Notes: a model not told the origin generated them from the sequence alone. 64,000 nucleotides of DNA from Arthrobacter sp. CJ23 (GCF_024741795.1 NZ_CP102950.1:496001-560000); one strand, 5' to 3'. Positions 8,200 through 17,753 are shown, counted from the stretch's first letter. Made by a program: numbers and translations.

Positions 8200-9261
8200 A
8201 TGTCCACTAATTCCTTCAGGGAAATGAGCGCCGTGACCGGCCCCGCCGCGGATTCGCAGCCGGCCCGGTCCGGCCCCGCAGCCCACATGCCCGACGGCAG
8301 TACGTCACCGGGCGCGGGTACACCCGCCACCGGGCCCCAGGGTCCTTCGAAAAAGACGGCCCGCAGGAAGGGCCTCAGCGAACGGAACCGTCCCCTGTGG
8401 ATGCTGATCCCCGGTGGACTGCTGATGCTGGTCATCATCGTGGTGCCGCTGTTCCTCGGCATCTACATGTCCGCGCTCAACCTGGACCAGTACACGCTCC
8501 GCAAATGGATCAGCGCCCCGTTCATCGGCGTCGAGAACTTCATTGAGGCGCTGACCGACTCGCCGCTGCTCCACTCGGTCTGGCTCAGCGTCAGCTACTC
8601 GCTGATCGCCATGGTGGTCACCGTGCCGCTGGGCATTGCGGCAGCCGTCGCGACGCAGAACTCCTTCAAGGGCCGGGCAGTGATCCGTTCGATCTTCCTG
8701 ATCCCTTACGTACTGCCGTCGTTCGTTGTCGCCACCGTGTGGCGCACGATGTTCCAGCCGGATGGCGTGGTGGATTCGGCCCTGGGCGGCTTCGGCATTG
8801 ACGCCGGGCTGTGGCTCAACGGGCCGCAAACCTACTGGACGCTCATCCTGGTACAGATCTGGGCCTCTTGGCCGTTTATTTACCTGCTGGCCCTTTCCGG
8901 CCTGCAGTCTGTGGACCATGAGGTGCACGAAGCTTCGGCCCTGGACGGGGCGCTGTGGTGGAACAAGCTTAGGTACGTTGTCTTCCCGTATCTCAAGGGC
9001 CCGCTCTCCTTGGCGTTCTTGATCGGCATGCTGCACCACATCAACAACTTCACGCTCCCGTTCGTGCTGTTCGGCGTACCGGCCCCGGCCGACGTCGAAG
9101 TCCTGCCGATCCTGACCTACGTGACCAGCTTCCAGAGCTTCCGTTTCGGCCTCAGTGCGGCCATGGCCTTCGTGTCCCTGGTCCTGATTGCCATTCCGCT
9201 CTTCATCTACCTGCGCGCCGTCAAGCTGGACGACGCCGAGACGCCCGGAGGAAAGAAATGA
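8200..9261 (+). CDS. Sugar ABC transporter permease (MalF type)
   Basis: 353 residues. A long, proline/serine-rich cytoplasmic N-terminus (about 60 residues) precedes six predicted membrane helices. The EAA loop that contacts the ATPase reads EASALDGALWWNKLRYVVFP. A second possible start is the ATG at 8224 (CAGGGAA upstream). It lies 12 bp after the binding-protein gene and overlaps the next permease by 4 bp (ATGA), so the genes are probably translationally coupled. No ATPase gene is present in this operon. In actinobacteria such systems often share a general MsiK-type ATPase encoded elsewhere. Confidence 0.9.
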   Translation: MSTNSFREMSAVTGPAADSQPARSGPAAHMPDGSTSPGAGTPATGPQGPSKKTARRKGLSERNRPLWMLIPGGLLMLVIIVVPLFLGIYMSALNLDQYTLRKWISAPFIGVENFIEALTDSPLLHSVWLSVSYSLIAMVVTVPLGIAAAVATQNSFKGRAVIRSIFLIPYVLPSFVVATVWRTMFQPDGVVDSALGGFGIDAGLWLNGPQTYWTLILVQIWASWPFIYLLALSGLQSVDHEVHEASALDGALWWNKLRYVVFPYLKGPLSLAFLIGMLHHINNFTLPFVLFGVPAPADVEVLPILTYVTSFQSFRFGLSAAMAFVSLVLIAIPLFIYLRAVKLDDAETPGGKK

Positions 9262-10193
9262 GCGCATCAGCCACCACCGTCCGCCGTACGTCCGTCCGGG
9301 GCACGGCTGGATCAGGGTTCCGGCCTGGTTCCAAGCGGCAGCATGAGGTCACCCGTCTGCTCCCGGGTCCGATGCTGGCAATCATCCTCACGGTCCTCTG
9401 TGCGATCGTCCTGATCCCCATCGCCTACATCTTCCTGGCCTCGGTGAACTCGGACATCGGCGTGGCCAACGGGGAATTCTGGCCGTCGACGTTCTCGCTG
9501 GAGAACTACACCAAGATCTGGTCCAGTGTTGGCCTGGCCAAGGGCCTTGCCAACAGCGTGCTCGTAGCCGGTGCCACGGCCATAGTGTCCGCGGCGATGT
9601 CCGTGTCCATCGCCTACGTCTTGGTCCGGTACCAGTTCCGCGGACGCCTGAGCATCCTGCGCGGCCTGCTGGCACTGCAGTCGGTTCCCGGCACGCTCAT
9701 GGTCCTGCCGGTGTTCGTCCTCTTCTCGTCCGCCGCGAGCTACCTGGGCATCCAGGTCATCGGGACGCAGTGGGGCCTCTTCATCACCTACCTGACGTTC
9801 GCCATGCCGTTCTCAACCTGGGTGATGGTCACGTACCTCCGGGGCTTGCCGCGCGAACTCGAGGAAGCCGCGAGAATCGACGGCGCCAGCAACCTCGGCG
9901 TCCTGGTCCGCATCATCCTGCCGCTGAGCTGGCCGGGAATCGTGGTCTCCGGGATCTTCGCCTTCCTGCTCGGCTGGAACGACGTCCTGTTCGCCTCGGT
10001 CATGACCCGGCCGGACAGCCAGACGGCTGCGGTTGCCCTGCAAATCTTCGGGGCGTCCCAGGAAGGCGGTGCCATCCCGCTGTACGGGCAGATGATGGCG
10101 GCCTCGCTGGTCTGCGCGGCGCCTGTGGTCATCCTGTACCTGATTTTCCAACGATATCTAGTGGGCGGCCTGACCGCCGGAGGAGTCAAATAG
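9258..10193 (+). CDS. Sugar ABC transporter permease (MalG type)
   Basis: 311 residues with about six transmembrane helices and the EAA loop EEAARIDGASNLGVLVRIILP. It pairs with the preceding permease to form the channel for the binding protein at 6829-8187. The ATG at 9258 lies inside the upstream stop (ATGA overlap) and follows GGAGGAAAG. The next gene begins two bases after its TAG. Confidence 0.9.
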   Translation: MSASATTVRRTSVRGTAGSGFRPGSKRQHEVTRLLPGPMLAIILTVLCAIVLIPIAYIFLASVNSDIGVANGEFWPSTFSLENYTKIWSSVGLAKGLANSVLVAGATAIVSAAMSVSIAYVLVRYQFRGRLSILRGLLALQSVPGTLMVLPVFVLFSSAASYLGIQVIGTQWGLFITYLTFAMPFSTWVMVTYLRGLPRELEEAARIDGASNLGVLVRIILPLSWPGIVVSGIFAFLLGWNDVLFASVMTRPDSQTAAVALQIFGASQEGGAIPLYGQMMAASLVCAAPVVILYLIFQRYLVGGLTAGGVK

Positions 10194-10195
10194 CA

Positions 10196-11044
10196 ATGAC
10201 CGGTTCAGCAACAGTTGAGTGGACGCTTTCGGGCTTCGGAGACGAGATCGACGACGACCCCGTACAGCAGATCGCCGTGCTCCAGGCCCTGGGCGCGAAC
10301 CACATTGAGGTCCGCAGCGCGTGGGGAACCAACATCGTGGACCTCGATGCCGGCCAGTTGGCGGCACTCAAAGCCCTCCTTGACGCAGCAGGCATGGGCG
10401 TGTCCGCCATCGCTTCGCCCATCGGCAAGGTGGACGTCTCGCTGCCGGTGGAGCACGAAGTGGAACGGTTGCGGCGCGCCGCCAACGCAGCCCATGTCCT
10501 CGGTGCCCGTTACATCCGGATCTTCTCCTTCTACTACGGCGAAGGGGTGGCCGTGGAGAGCATCCGCGACGACGTCGTCGAGCGGATGCGGGCGCTCGCG
10601 GCCGTGGCCGAGGAGAGCGATGTGGTGCTGCTGCATGAGAACGAAAAGGACATCTTCGGGGACACCCCGGACCGCGTCCTGGACATCATCGAGGCCGTGG
10701 CATCCCCGGCCTTGAAGGTGGCCTGGGATCCGGCCAACTTCGTGCAGGTGGGCGTCAAGCCGTTCGACGAAGGCTATGCCAAGCTCCGTCCCCACCTCGA
10801 GTACCTGCAGGTCAAGGACGCGCGGTTCGCCGACGGCGTCGTGGTTCCTGCCGGCGAGGGCGACGGCGATCTGCTGCGCACCGTGGAGGCCTTGAAGGCC
10901 GATGGCTTCGCGGGCTTCGCAAGCCTCGAACCGCATCTGGCCGGGGCGCATGGCCTGGGCGGCTTTTCAGGACCGACGGCGTTCGGCATTGCGGCCCGTG
11001 CCTTTGCCAAAGTCGTGAACGAAGCAGGAGTGGGAACCAAATGA
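10196..11044 (+). CDS. Sugar phosphate isomerase/epimerase-like TIM-barrel protein
   Basis: 282 residues of the xylose-isomerase-like AP-endonuclease-2 fold. Visible metal/active-site segments include VVLLHENEKDIFGDTP, VAWDPANFVQVG and LEYLQVKDARFADG, the usual Glu/Asp/His/Glu ligands of a divalent cation. Family members isomerise or epimerise sugars, dehydrate inosose, or eliminate the aglycone from 3-keto-glycosides. The start at 10196 follows GGAGGAGTC two bases after the permease stop. It overlaps the Gfo/Idh/MocA gene by 4 bp, so the two products probably act in sequence. The exact reaction is unknown. Confidence 0.8.
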   Translation: MTGSATVEWTLSGFGDEIDDDPVQQIAVLQALGANHIEVRSAWGTNIVDLDAGQLAALKALLDAAGMGVSAIASPIGKVDVSLPVEHEVERLRRAANAAHVLGARYIRIFSFYYGEGVAVESIRDDVVERMRALAAVAEESDVVLLHENEKDIFGDTPDRVLDIIEAVASPALKVAWDPANFVQVGVKPFDEGYAKLRPHLEYLQVKDARFADGVVVPAGEGDGDLLRTVEALKADGFAGFASLEPHLAGAHGLGGFSGPTAFGIAARAFAKVVNEAGVGTK

Positions 11045-12237
11045 GCATCGAAACACAGGCAACCGTCCTCAAGGTGGCCATCGCCGGCTGCGGCGTCATA
11101 GGCCGTACGCACGCCACCGCCGTCGGCGAACTTCCCGAACTGCACGTCACGGCGCTCGTGGACGAAATAGCGGAGGCTGCCGAGGCCCTCGCGCAATTCA
11201 TCGAGGACGGCGGCGCGGCCCGCCCGGCAACGTTCCGCACCTTGGGTGAAGCGATGGCCGGTGCCGACGTCGATCTTGTCATCATTGCCACGCCCAGCGG
11301 CCTGCATATCCAGCAAGCCCTGGAAGTGCTCGACGCCGGAAAGCACGTCGTCATCGAAAAGCCCCTTGACGTGAACCTGGACCGCGCGGACGAGATCCTC
11401 GCTGCGGCCAATGCCGCAGCAGCGAAGGGACTCGTTGCGAGTGTCATCAGCCAGCACCGCTTCGATCCCGCCAGCATCGTGGTGGACGAGGCCCGCCGTG
11501 CGGGCCGTTTCGGCCGCCTGACGTCGGCCATCGCGTCCGTCAGCTGGTGGCGCAGCCAGGGCTACTACGACTCCGGCGCGTGGCGTGGCACGTGGGCCAT
11601 GGATGGCGGAGGAGCCGTGATGAACCAGGGCGTCCACACCGTGGACCTGTTGCTGTGGTTCCTGGGGCGTCCCCTTGAGATCAGCGCCAAGACGGCGCTT
11701 CTGGCTCACTCCGGTGTGGAGGTCGAGGACACCGCCGTCGCCACGGTGACGTTCGAGTCCGGCGCGCTGGCCGTGCTGCACGCCACCACGGGGGCCTACC
11801 CGGGACTGACGGTCAGGTTGCAGGTCATGGGCAGCCAAGGTTCCGCCGTGATCGACAACGACAACCTTGAATACTTCCACGCCGCCGGTTCGGACGCGGA
11901 GACCGAAAGCGGAGCAATGGGCCTTCTGGGCGGGGGCAACCAGGCTGACGCGGAGCTTGCCAGGTTCTCGGAACCGCCGGTCCGGACCACCCTGGATCCG
12001 ACCGTGTACCCCGCCGGCCACATCCGCCAGTACCGCGATGTGGTGGATGCCATCCGGAACGGCCGCCCCGCCGGAGTCACGGTCCAGGACGCCGTCACGG
12101 CACTGGCCACGGTCCGCGCAATCTATGTATCCGCAACGCTGGGCCGGCCGGTGCTGGTTGACGACGTGTTGGCCGGCAAATACAACAGCGTCGAAGTACG
12201 CACCGGCAACGGCCACTTTGAGGAGGTCACGGCATGA
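11041..12237 (+). CDS. Gfo/Idh/MocA-family NAD(P)-dependent sugar dehydrogenase
   Basis: 398 residues. The N-terminal Rossmann domain starts at about residue 10 with VAIAGCGVIGRTH, and the conserved EKPLDV motif (lysine in the active site) is at about residue 108. The C-terminal domain holds DGGGAVMNQGVHTVDLL, whose histidine is the usual acid/base. Such enzymes oxidise a sugar hydroxyl, often at C3 or C2. It sits between two TIM-barrel isomerase-like genes with 4-bp overlaps on both sides, an arrangement known from 3-keto-glycoside pathways (for example ycjR/ycjS). Substrate and product are inferred, not seen. Confidence 0.85.
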   Translation: MSIETQATVLKVAIAGCGVIGRTHATAVGELPELHVTALVDEIAEAAEALAQFIEDGGAARPATFRTLGEAMAGADVDLVIIATPSGLHIQQALEVLDAGKHVVIEKPLDVNLDRADEILAAANAAAAKGLVASVISQHRFDPASIVVDEARRAGRFGRLTSAIASVSWWRSQGYYDSGAWRGTWAMDGGGAVMNQGVHTVDLLLWFLGRPLEISAKTALLAHSGVEVEDTAVATVTFESGALAVLHATTGAYPGLTVRLQVMGSQGSAVIDNDNLEYFHAAGSDAETESGAMGLLGGGNQADAELARFSEPPVRTTLDPTVYPAGHIRQYRDVVDAIRNGRPAGVTVQDAVTALATVRAIYVSATLGRPVLVDDVLAGKYNSVEVRTGNGHFEEVTA

Positions 12238-13160
12238 AGTTCTCGGTTTTCACGGCCTCGACGCCGGAGTGGACTCCCCAGGAAGCCGCCACCGAGCTTG
12301 CCGCCCAGGGCTGGGACGGCATTGAATGGCGCGTCACGGACCAGGCCGATGCTCCCGAGCCAGGCTTCTGGGCAGGCAACAAGGCCACGTGGCCCATGAC
12401 TGGCCTTGAGGACTCGCTTCCGGAGATCGCCCGGATTACGTCCGAAGCCGGGCTGGAGTACTCCGGCCTGGGCGGCTACGCGCGCTGTGACAACCACGAC
12501 GGCGTGGAGCGCGTTCTCGCGGCAACGGCCGCCTTGGGTGCCCGCCAAGTCAGGGTCAACGTCCTGCCGCTGGGGAATTCGACCATGGGCGGCCAGGAAC
12601 CGAGCGGCCTGGCCTACCCGGAGCTTTTCGCGGCAACCCGGGAACACTACGAATGGGTGGCCGGGCGAGCCGCACACCATGGAGTCAAGGCGCTCGTCGA
12701 GCTGCACCACGGCACCGTGACGGCCTCGGCGTCGTCGGCCCGCCGCCTTCTTGAAGGCCTGGACCCACAGCACGTGGGGGTCATCCACGATCTTGGCAAC
12801 CTGCTGATCGAAGGCTGGGAGTCTCCGCTGCCGGCGCTCGAGCTGTTGGGCCCCTACCTGGCACACGTCCACGTGAAGAACGCCCGCTGGGTCCGCACCG
12901 ATGAGCGTGACGAGGCCGGCGCCGCTGTGTGGGTCAACGAGTGGGCGCCGCTCGCCGAAGGGCAAGGGAGCGTCCTGGCTTACTTCAGGGCGCTTGCCGA
13001 GGTGGGTTACGACGAATGGGTGACCGTGGAGGACTTCTCCACGGAACTGCCTCTGGCCGCGCGCACAGCGGGCAACCTGGAGTTCCTGCGCCGCACCGCG
13101 GAAAAGGCCGGGCTGACCGTCAACGGAAGCCTGCACGCTGACACACTTTCGAAAGGCTGA
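12234..13160 (+). CDS. Second sugar phosphate isomerase/epimerase-like TIM-barrel protein
   Basis: 308 residues, the same fold as the protein at 10196 but clearly divergent from it. Candidate metal-binding stretches are ALVELHHGTV, VGVIHDLGNLLIEGW, LAHVHVKNARWVRTDERDEA and WVTVEDFSTELPLA. The ATG at 12234 follows GAGGAGGTCACGGC and overlaps the dehydrogenase stop by 4 bp. Having two such barrels flank one dehydrogenase suggests successive steps on an oxidised sugar or glycoside, with one possibly releasing the aglycone or epimerising the keto sugar. Functional assignment is open. Confidence 0.8.
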   Translation: MKFSVFTASTPEWTPQEAATELAAQGWDGIEWRVTDQADAPEPGFWAGNKATWPMTGLEDSLPEIARITSEAGLEYSGLGGYARCDNHDGVERVLAATAALGARQVRVNVLPLGNSTMGGQEPSGLAYPELFAATREHYEWVAGRAAHHGVKALVELHHGTVTASASSARRLLEGLDPQHVGVIHDLGNLLIEGWESPLPALELLGPYLAHVHVKNARWVRTDERDEAGAAVWVNEWAPLAEGQGSVLAYFRALAEVGYDEWVTVEDFSTELPLAARTAGNLEFLRRTAEKAGLTVNGSLHADTLSKG

Positions 13161-13163
13161 TCC

Positions 13164-14558
13164 ATGTCCCAGTCGATTGCCACCCATCCAGACCGGCTTC
13201 TGCCTGCTGATCCCGGCACCCGTGGCATCGCGCGCTCGCTGCTGGAACGGATACAGGACCTGCCCATCATCTCCCCGCATGGCCACGTGGATGCCGCAGT
13301 CATCGAGCAAAACACTCCGTTCCCGGATCCTGCCGCCCTGCTGGTTACACCGGACCACTACGTCACGCGCCTCATTCACGCGTCCGGCGTACCGCTTGAA
13401 CGACTCCAGCCAAGCACCGGGCCGCGCGAGGTCTGGCGGACCTTCTGCCAGTCGTGGCCTCTTTTCGACGGCACAGCCTCCGGCTACTGGTTGCGGACGC
13501 AGTTCGACACCGTCTTTGGCCTGCAAGGGGAACTGAGTGCGGACACCGCCGACGCCAGCTTCGACGCGATCTCCGCAAAGCTCTCCGAGCCCGGCTTCCG
13601 GCCCCGCGAGCTGTTCAAGGACTTCAACATCGAGGTCCTTGCCACCACGGATGATCCGCTGGACAACCTCGCGAGCCACCGGGCGCTCGCAGATGATCCG
13701 TCTTTCCACGGCCGGGTCCTGCCGACCTTCCGCCCGGATGCGTACATCAATATCGCCCACCCGGCGTGGGCGGCCAACGTTGAGCAGCTGATCGCTGAGG
13801 CGTCCGACGGCGGCACGGGCTACAGCGGTTACATCTCCGCGCTGGAGGCCCGCCGCCGTTACTTCGTGGAGCACGGTGCCGTCTCCGCGGACCACGGTGT
13901 CCGTACGCCCGCGACGCTCAAACTCGATCCTTTCGAGGCCGGGGCGTTGTTCGAGAAGGCGCGCTTAGGCCAAGCCACGTCGCAGGACCGGGACGTTTTT
14001 GAGGCCCACATGATGTACCAGATGGCCAGGATGTCCGTGGAAGACGGCCTGGTCATGACCATCCACCCCGGTTCCTTCCGAAACCACCACCAGCCCACGT
14101 TCGAGGCCTTCGGAGCAGATACCGGCCACGACATCCCCGTCGCCGTGAACTACACGGAGGCCATCCGTCCGCTGCTGCAGGACTTCGGCACGGCGAAGGA
14201 CTTTCACCTGGTGCTGTTCACCCTGGACGAGACTGTCTTCTCGCGGGAACTCGCACCTTTGGCTGGCTTCTACCCTTCCGTGTACCTGGGTGCGCCGTGG
14301 TGGTTCCTGGACGCGCCCGATGCCATGCTCCGCTTCCGTTCCGCTGTCACGGAGACCGCCGGTTTCTCGCGCTCCTCGGGCTTCATCGACGACACCCGGG
14401 CCTTCTGCTCCATCCCTGCGCGGCACGACGCTTCACGCAGGATCGAAGCCTCGTTCCTGGCAAGGCTCGTAGCCGAGCACCGCATCAGCGAGGAACGCGC
14501 GCACGAGCTGATTGTCGACGTCGTCGATGCTTCCCCGAGAAGGGTCTTCAAACTGTGA
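13164..14558 (+). CDS. uxaC: Glucuronate (uronate) isomerase
   Basis: 464 residues, close to Escherichia coli UxaC (470). It converts D-glucuronate to D-fructuronate, or galacturonate to tagaturonate. The amidohydrolase-type metal site SPHGHVD is at about residues 36-42. Other family signatures are TTDDPLDNL, HPGSFRNHH, a late SVYLGAPWWFLDAPDAM segment and a TRAFCSIPARHD stretch. It begins 3 bp after the preceding gene and its TGA overlaps the GTG of the next gene. With the fructuronate reductase and mannonate dehydratase behind it, this marks the operon as a glucuronate route. Confidence 0.93.
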   Translation: MSQSIATHPDRLLPADPGTRGIARSLLERIQDLPIISPHGHVDAAVIEQNTPFPDPAALLVTPDHYVTRLIHASGVPLERLQPSTGPREVWRTFCQSWPLFDGTASGYWLRTQFDTVFGLQGELSADTADASFDAISAKLSEPGFRPRELFKDFNIEVLATTDDPLDNLASHRALADDPSFHGRVLPTFRPDAYINIAHPAWAANVEQLIAEASDGGTGYSGYISALEARRRYFVEHGAVSADHGVRTPATLKLDPFEAGALFEKARLGQATSQDRDVFEAHMMYQMARMSVEDGLVMTIHPGSFRNHHQPTFEAFGADTGHDIPVAVNYTEAIRPLLQDFGTAKDFHLVLFTLDETVFSRELAPLAGFYPSVYLGAPWWFLDAPDAMLRFRSAVTETAGFSRSSGFIDDTRAFCSIPARHDASRRIEASFLARLVAEHRISEERAHELIVDVVDASPRRVFKL

Positions 14559-15907
14559 ACAGCTCCGATTCGTTGCCCCGGCTCGGCAGGAGCGGGATGG
14601 TCGGGGACAAGCCTCCGGTCCGCATCGTGCATCTTGGCCTGGGCGCGTTCCACCGCTCCCACCAGGCGTGGTACACCCAGCATGCAGGCGACGCAGCGGA
14701 GTGGGGGATCGCCGCTTTCACGGGCCGGCGCCCCGACGCCGCCGAGGTCCTGGCTGCGCAGGACGGCGTCTACACGCTGGTGGAACGGTCAGGCAGCGGC
14801 GATTCCTTCGAAGTCATCGGCAGCATTGTGGAGGCCGTTGATGGTGCCGACGCCGGACGGTTGGCGGAGCTTGTGGCCGCTCCGTCCACGGCGATCGTCA
14901 CGCTCACCATCACGGAGGCCGCGTACGCGGCCGACTTTAGCGCTGCGGCTGTTGGCGCTCAACCGTCGACGCCGTTGGCACGCTTGGTGACCGCGCTCGC
15001 CGCCCGCAGGGATGCCGACGCCGGTCCACTCGCCGTCGTGAGTTGCGACAACCTTGCGGACAACGGTGCCGTGGCCCGCCGTGCGGTGGGCGCGCTTGCG
15101 GAGGCGCTGGAGCCGGCCCTGGCCGCCTGGATCGACGCCAACGTCAGCTTCGTCAGCACCTCCGTGGACCGGATTACGCCGCGCACCACGGAGGCAGACG
15201 TCCACGCCGTTGCCGCAGCGTGCGGCTACCGTGACGCGGCGCCCGTGGTGACCGAGCCCTTCCATAACTGGATCCTCAGCGGCGACTTCCCTGCTGGCCG
15301 CCCGCGCTGGGAAGACGCCGGCGCCATGTTCGTGGACGAGATCGAACCGTACGAGAACCGCAAGCTGTGGCTTCTCAATGGCGCCCACTCGCTCCTCGCC
15401 TACGCCGGGCAGCTGCGCGGGCATTCGACTGTGGCCGAGGGGCTGGGGGATCCCCAGTGCCGCCAGGCAGTGGAGGAGTTCTGGGACGAGGCCGCAGCGC
15501 ACCTGCACGGCCCCGATCTGCGCATCCCCGAGTACCGTGCCGCGCTCCTGGAGCGCTTCGGCAATTCCCGGATCGCGCATCACCTGGCCCAGATCGCCAT
15601 GGACGGCAGCACCAAGCTGCGCATGCGGGCTTTGCCCGTCCTGGCCGCACAGCGTGCCGCCGGACGGAGCGGCGATGGTGCTGCGCGGATGATCGCGGCG
15701 TGGATCGCGTACTTGTCCTCCACCGCAGAATTTCAGGACCCCCTGGCGGACCACATCAGGCAGGCAAAAGCGCTCGACGGCGATCAGCGTACGGCTGCGC
15801 TGTTGGCGCTGCTCAGCCCTGAACTGGCCACCGACCCTGCGTTTGTCTCGCAGATTCACCGGCTGCAGGGCCCACTCGGCGCCATGGCTGCTCCGGCCGC
15901 CCACTAA
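14555..15907 (+). CDS. uxuB: Fructuronate reductase / D-mannonate oxidoreductase (mannitol dehydrogenase family)
   Basis: 450 residues from a GTG that overlaps the uxaC stop (GTGA). It would reduce D-fructuronate to D-mannonate with NADH. The N-terminal nucleotide domain contains RIVHLGLGAFHRSHQAWY (about 24-41). The C-terminal domain has the family-typical ENRKLWLLNGAHSLLAY, whose lysine and histidine are catalytic in the polyol-specific long-chain dehydrogenases. Length is a little under the 486 residues of the Escherichia coli enzyme. Mannitol or altronate specificity would be the alternatives; the neighbours favour mannonate. Confidence 0.85.
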   Translation: MNSSDSLPRLGRSGMVGDKPPVRIVHLGLGAFHRSHQAWYTQHAGDAAEWGIAAFTGRRPDAAEVLAAQDGVYTLVERSGSGDSFEVIGSIVEAVDGADAGRLAELVAAPSTAIVTLTITEAAYAADFSAAAVGAQPSTPLARLVTALAARRDADAGPLAVVSCDNLADNGAVARRAVGALAEALEPALAAWIDANVSFVSTSVDRITPRTTEADVHAVAAACGYRDAAPVVTEPFHNWILSGDFPAGRPRWEDAGAMFVDEIEPYENRKLWLLNGAHSLLAYAGQLRGHSTVAEGLGDPQCRQAVEEFWDEAAAHLHGPDLRIPEYRAALLERFGNSRIAHHLAQIAMDGSTKLRMRALPVLAAQRAAGRSGDGAARMIAAWIAYLSSTAEFQDPLADHIRQAKALDGDQRTAALLALLSPELATDPAFVSQIHRLQGPLGAMAAPAAH

Positions 15908-15937
15908 CTCCCATACCCTCCGGAAGGAACCGAATCC

Positions 15938-17167
15938 ATGAAAATCGTTGCCGCTGAAGTCTTCGTGACCAGCCCCACCCGCAACTTCGTCACGCTCCGC
16001 GTCGTCACCGATGAGGGCGTTGTCGGCATCGGCGACGCCACGCTGAACGGCCGCGAGCTCGCCGTTGCAGCGTACCTCAAGGAACACGTCGCCCAGCTGC
16101 TCATCGGCAAGGACCCGCATCGGATCGAGGACACCTGGCAGTTCCTCTACCGCAGCTCGTACTGGCGCCGCGGGCCGGTCACCATGGCCGCCATCGCCGC
16201 CGTGGACATGGCCCTGTGGGACATCAAGGGCAAGGTAGCCAACATGCCGGTCTACCAGCTCCTGGGCGGCGCCTCCCGCAATGGCCTGCGTGCCTACGGC
16301 CACGCCTCCGGCGCGGACATCCCTTCGCTCTTCGATTCGGTCCGCGAGCACCTGGAACTGGGCTACAAGTCCATCCGCATCCAGACCGCCATCCCCGGCA
16401 TCAAGGCCGTCTACGGTGTTGCGGCCCAGGCCCAGGCCTCCGGCGAACGCTACGACTACGAGCCCGCCGGCCGCGGCGCCTTCCCGCAGGAAGAGGACTG
16501 GGACACCCGAGCCTACCTGCGCCACCTGCCCACCGTCTTCGAAGCCGTGCGCAACGAGTTCGGCCCGGAAATCCCGCTGCTGCACGATGGCCACCACCGC
16601 ATGACACCCATCCAGGCCGCCAAGCTCGGCAAGGCCCTGGAACCGTACGACCTCTTCTGGCTCGAGGACTGCACCCCGGCCGAAAACCAGGAAGCCCTGC
16701 GCCTGGTCCGCCAGCACACCACCACCCCGCTGGCCATCGGCGAAATCTTCAACACGGTCTTCGACTACCAGACCATCATCAAGGAACAGCTGATCGACTA
16801 CGTGCGCGCAGCCTCCACCCACTTCGGCGGCATTTCCCCGCTGAAGAAGGTCATGGACTTCGCCGCCCAGTACCAGATCAAGTCCGGCTTCCACGGCCCC
16901 ACCGACATCTCGCCGATCGGTTTCGCCGCCCAGCTGCACGTGGGCCTGGCCATCCACAACTATGGCATCCAGGAATACATGCAGCACTCGGACAAGACCA
17001 ACGAGGTCTTCGAACAGTCCATGACCTTCAAGGACGGCTACCTGCACCCGGGCGACAAGCCCGGCATCGGCGTCGAGTTCAACGTGGAAGCAGCCAATGC
17101 GTTCCCGTACCAGCAGGCCTACCTGCCCTACAACCGCCTGGTGGACGGCACCGTCCATGACTGGTGA
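15938..17167 (+). CDS. manD: D-mannonate dehydratase (enolase superfamily, ManD/RspA type)
   Basis: 409 residues. It dehydrates D-mannonate to 2-keto-3-deoxy-D-gluconate. Enolase-superfamily features are present in order: the capping domain, [18 protein letters not shown] and [14 protein letters not shown] with Mg ligands, then [15 protein letters not shown] and the ManD-typical [12 protein letters not shown] and YMQHS segments. This is unlike the UxuA fold used by Escherichia coli for the same step. It follows uxuB by 30 bp with GGAAGGAACC upstream and overlaps gluconokinase by 11 bp. Some RspA relatives have low activity, but the operon supports the role here. Confidence 0.9.
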   Translation: MKIVAAEVFVTSPTRNFVTLRVVTDEGVVGIGDATLNGRELAVAAYLKEHVAQLLIGKDPHRIEDTWQFLYRSSYWRRGPVTMAAIAAVDMALWDIKGKVANMPVYQLLGGASRNGLRAYGHASGADIPSLFDSVREHLELGYKSIRIQTAIPGIKAVYGVAAQAQASGERYDYEPAGRGAFPQEEDWDTRAYLRHLPTVFEAVRNEFGPEIPLLHDGHHRMTPIQAAKLGKALEPYDLFWLEDCTPAENQEALRLVRQHTTTPLAIGEIFNTVFDYQTIIKEQLIDYVRAASTHFGGISPLKKVMDFAAQYQIKSGFHGPTDISPIGFAAQLHVGLAIHNYGIQEYMQHSDKTNEVFEQSMTFKDGYLHPGDKPGIGVEFNVEAANAFPYQQAYLPYNRLVDGTVHDW

Positions 17168-17702
17168 TCTGAACACCGTCCATGCCCCTCTCCACATCGT
17201 GGTGATGGGCGTGGCCGGTTGCGGGAAGAGCACCGTCGGTGCGGCCCTTGCCGAAAGCATCGGCGCGGAATTCCTCGACGGCGATTCGCTCCACCCGCAG
17301 GCGAACATCGACAAGATGGCCTCCGGAACGCCGCTGAACGACCGCGACCGCGCACCGTGGTTGGCCGAAATCGGCAGCCGGTTCGCCGCGTCGGACACTG
17401 GCTTGGTCATCGCGTGCAGCGCCCTCAAGCGCTCCTACCGCGACATCATCCGCAGCGGGGACGTCTCAGTGATGTTCGTGCACCTGCACGGCACCAAGGA
17501 ACTCCTGGCCGAACGCATGAACGCGCGCCCGGACCACTTCATGCCGGCGTCGCTGCTGGATTCCCAGTTGTCCACGCTGGAAGCCCTGCAGGCGGACGAA
17601 TCCGGCGTCGTCGCAGACATCGCCAACGCGGTGGAGACAATCGTGGATGACGTGAACGCAAGCTTCACGGGATCCAGGAGGACGCACGGACATGCCCGAT
17701 AG
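17157..17702 (+). CDS. gntK: Gluconokinase (GntK type)
   Basis: 181 residues, the size of thermoresistant gluconokinases. It phosphorylates D-gluconate to 6-phosphogluconate. The Walker A motif GVAGCGKST is at residues 18-26, followed by [19 protein letters not shown] and [11 protein letters not shown], all typical of the family. The ATG at 17157 overlaps the mannonate dehydratase stop. Its presence at the operon end is a little odd, because mannonate dehydratase makes 2-keto-3-deoxygluconate and no dedicated KDG kinase is here. Confidence 0.9.
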   Translation: MTGDLNTVHAPLHIVVMGVAGCGKSTVGAALAESIGAEFLDGDSLHPQANIDKMASGTPLNDRDRAPWLAEIGSRFAASDTGLVIACSALKRSYRDIIRSGDVSVMFVHLHGTKELLAERMNARPDHFMPASLLDSQLSTLEALQADESGVVADIANAVETIVDDVNASFTGSRRTHGHAR

Positions 17703-17723
17703 GCCCACAAGGCGGTAGTGGGC
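17703..17723 (+). terminator. Short hairpin at the end of the uronate operon
   Basis: GCCCAC and GTGGGC form a 6-bp stem followed by GTTTCTG. It overlaps the gntK stop region, between convergent genes; it is modest in strength. Confidence 0.4.
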
Positions 17724-17753
17724 GTTTCTGTGTCGCGTGCCGTCGTCGTGAAT

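Noticed and set aside
12123..13895. 590-codon reverse ORF across the isomerase and uxaC genes
   Set aside because: Antisense shadow spanning two confidently identified genes.
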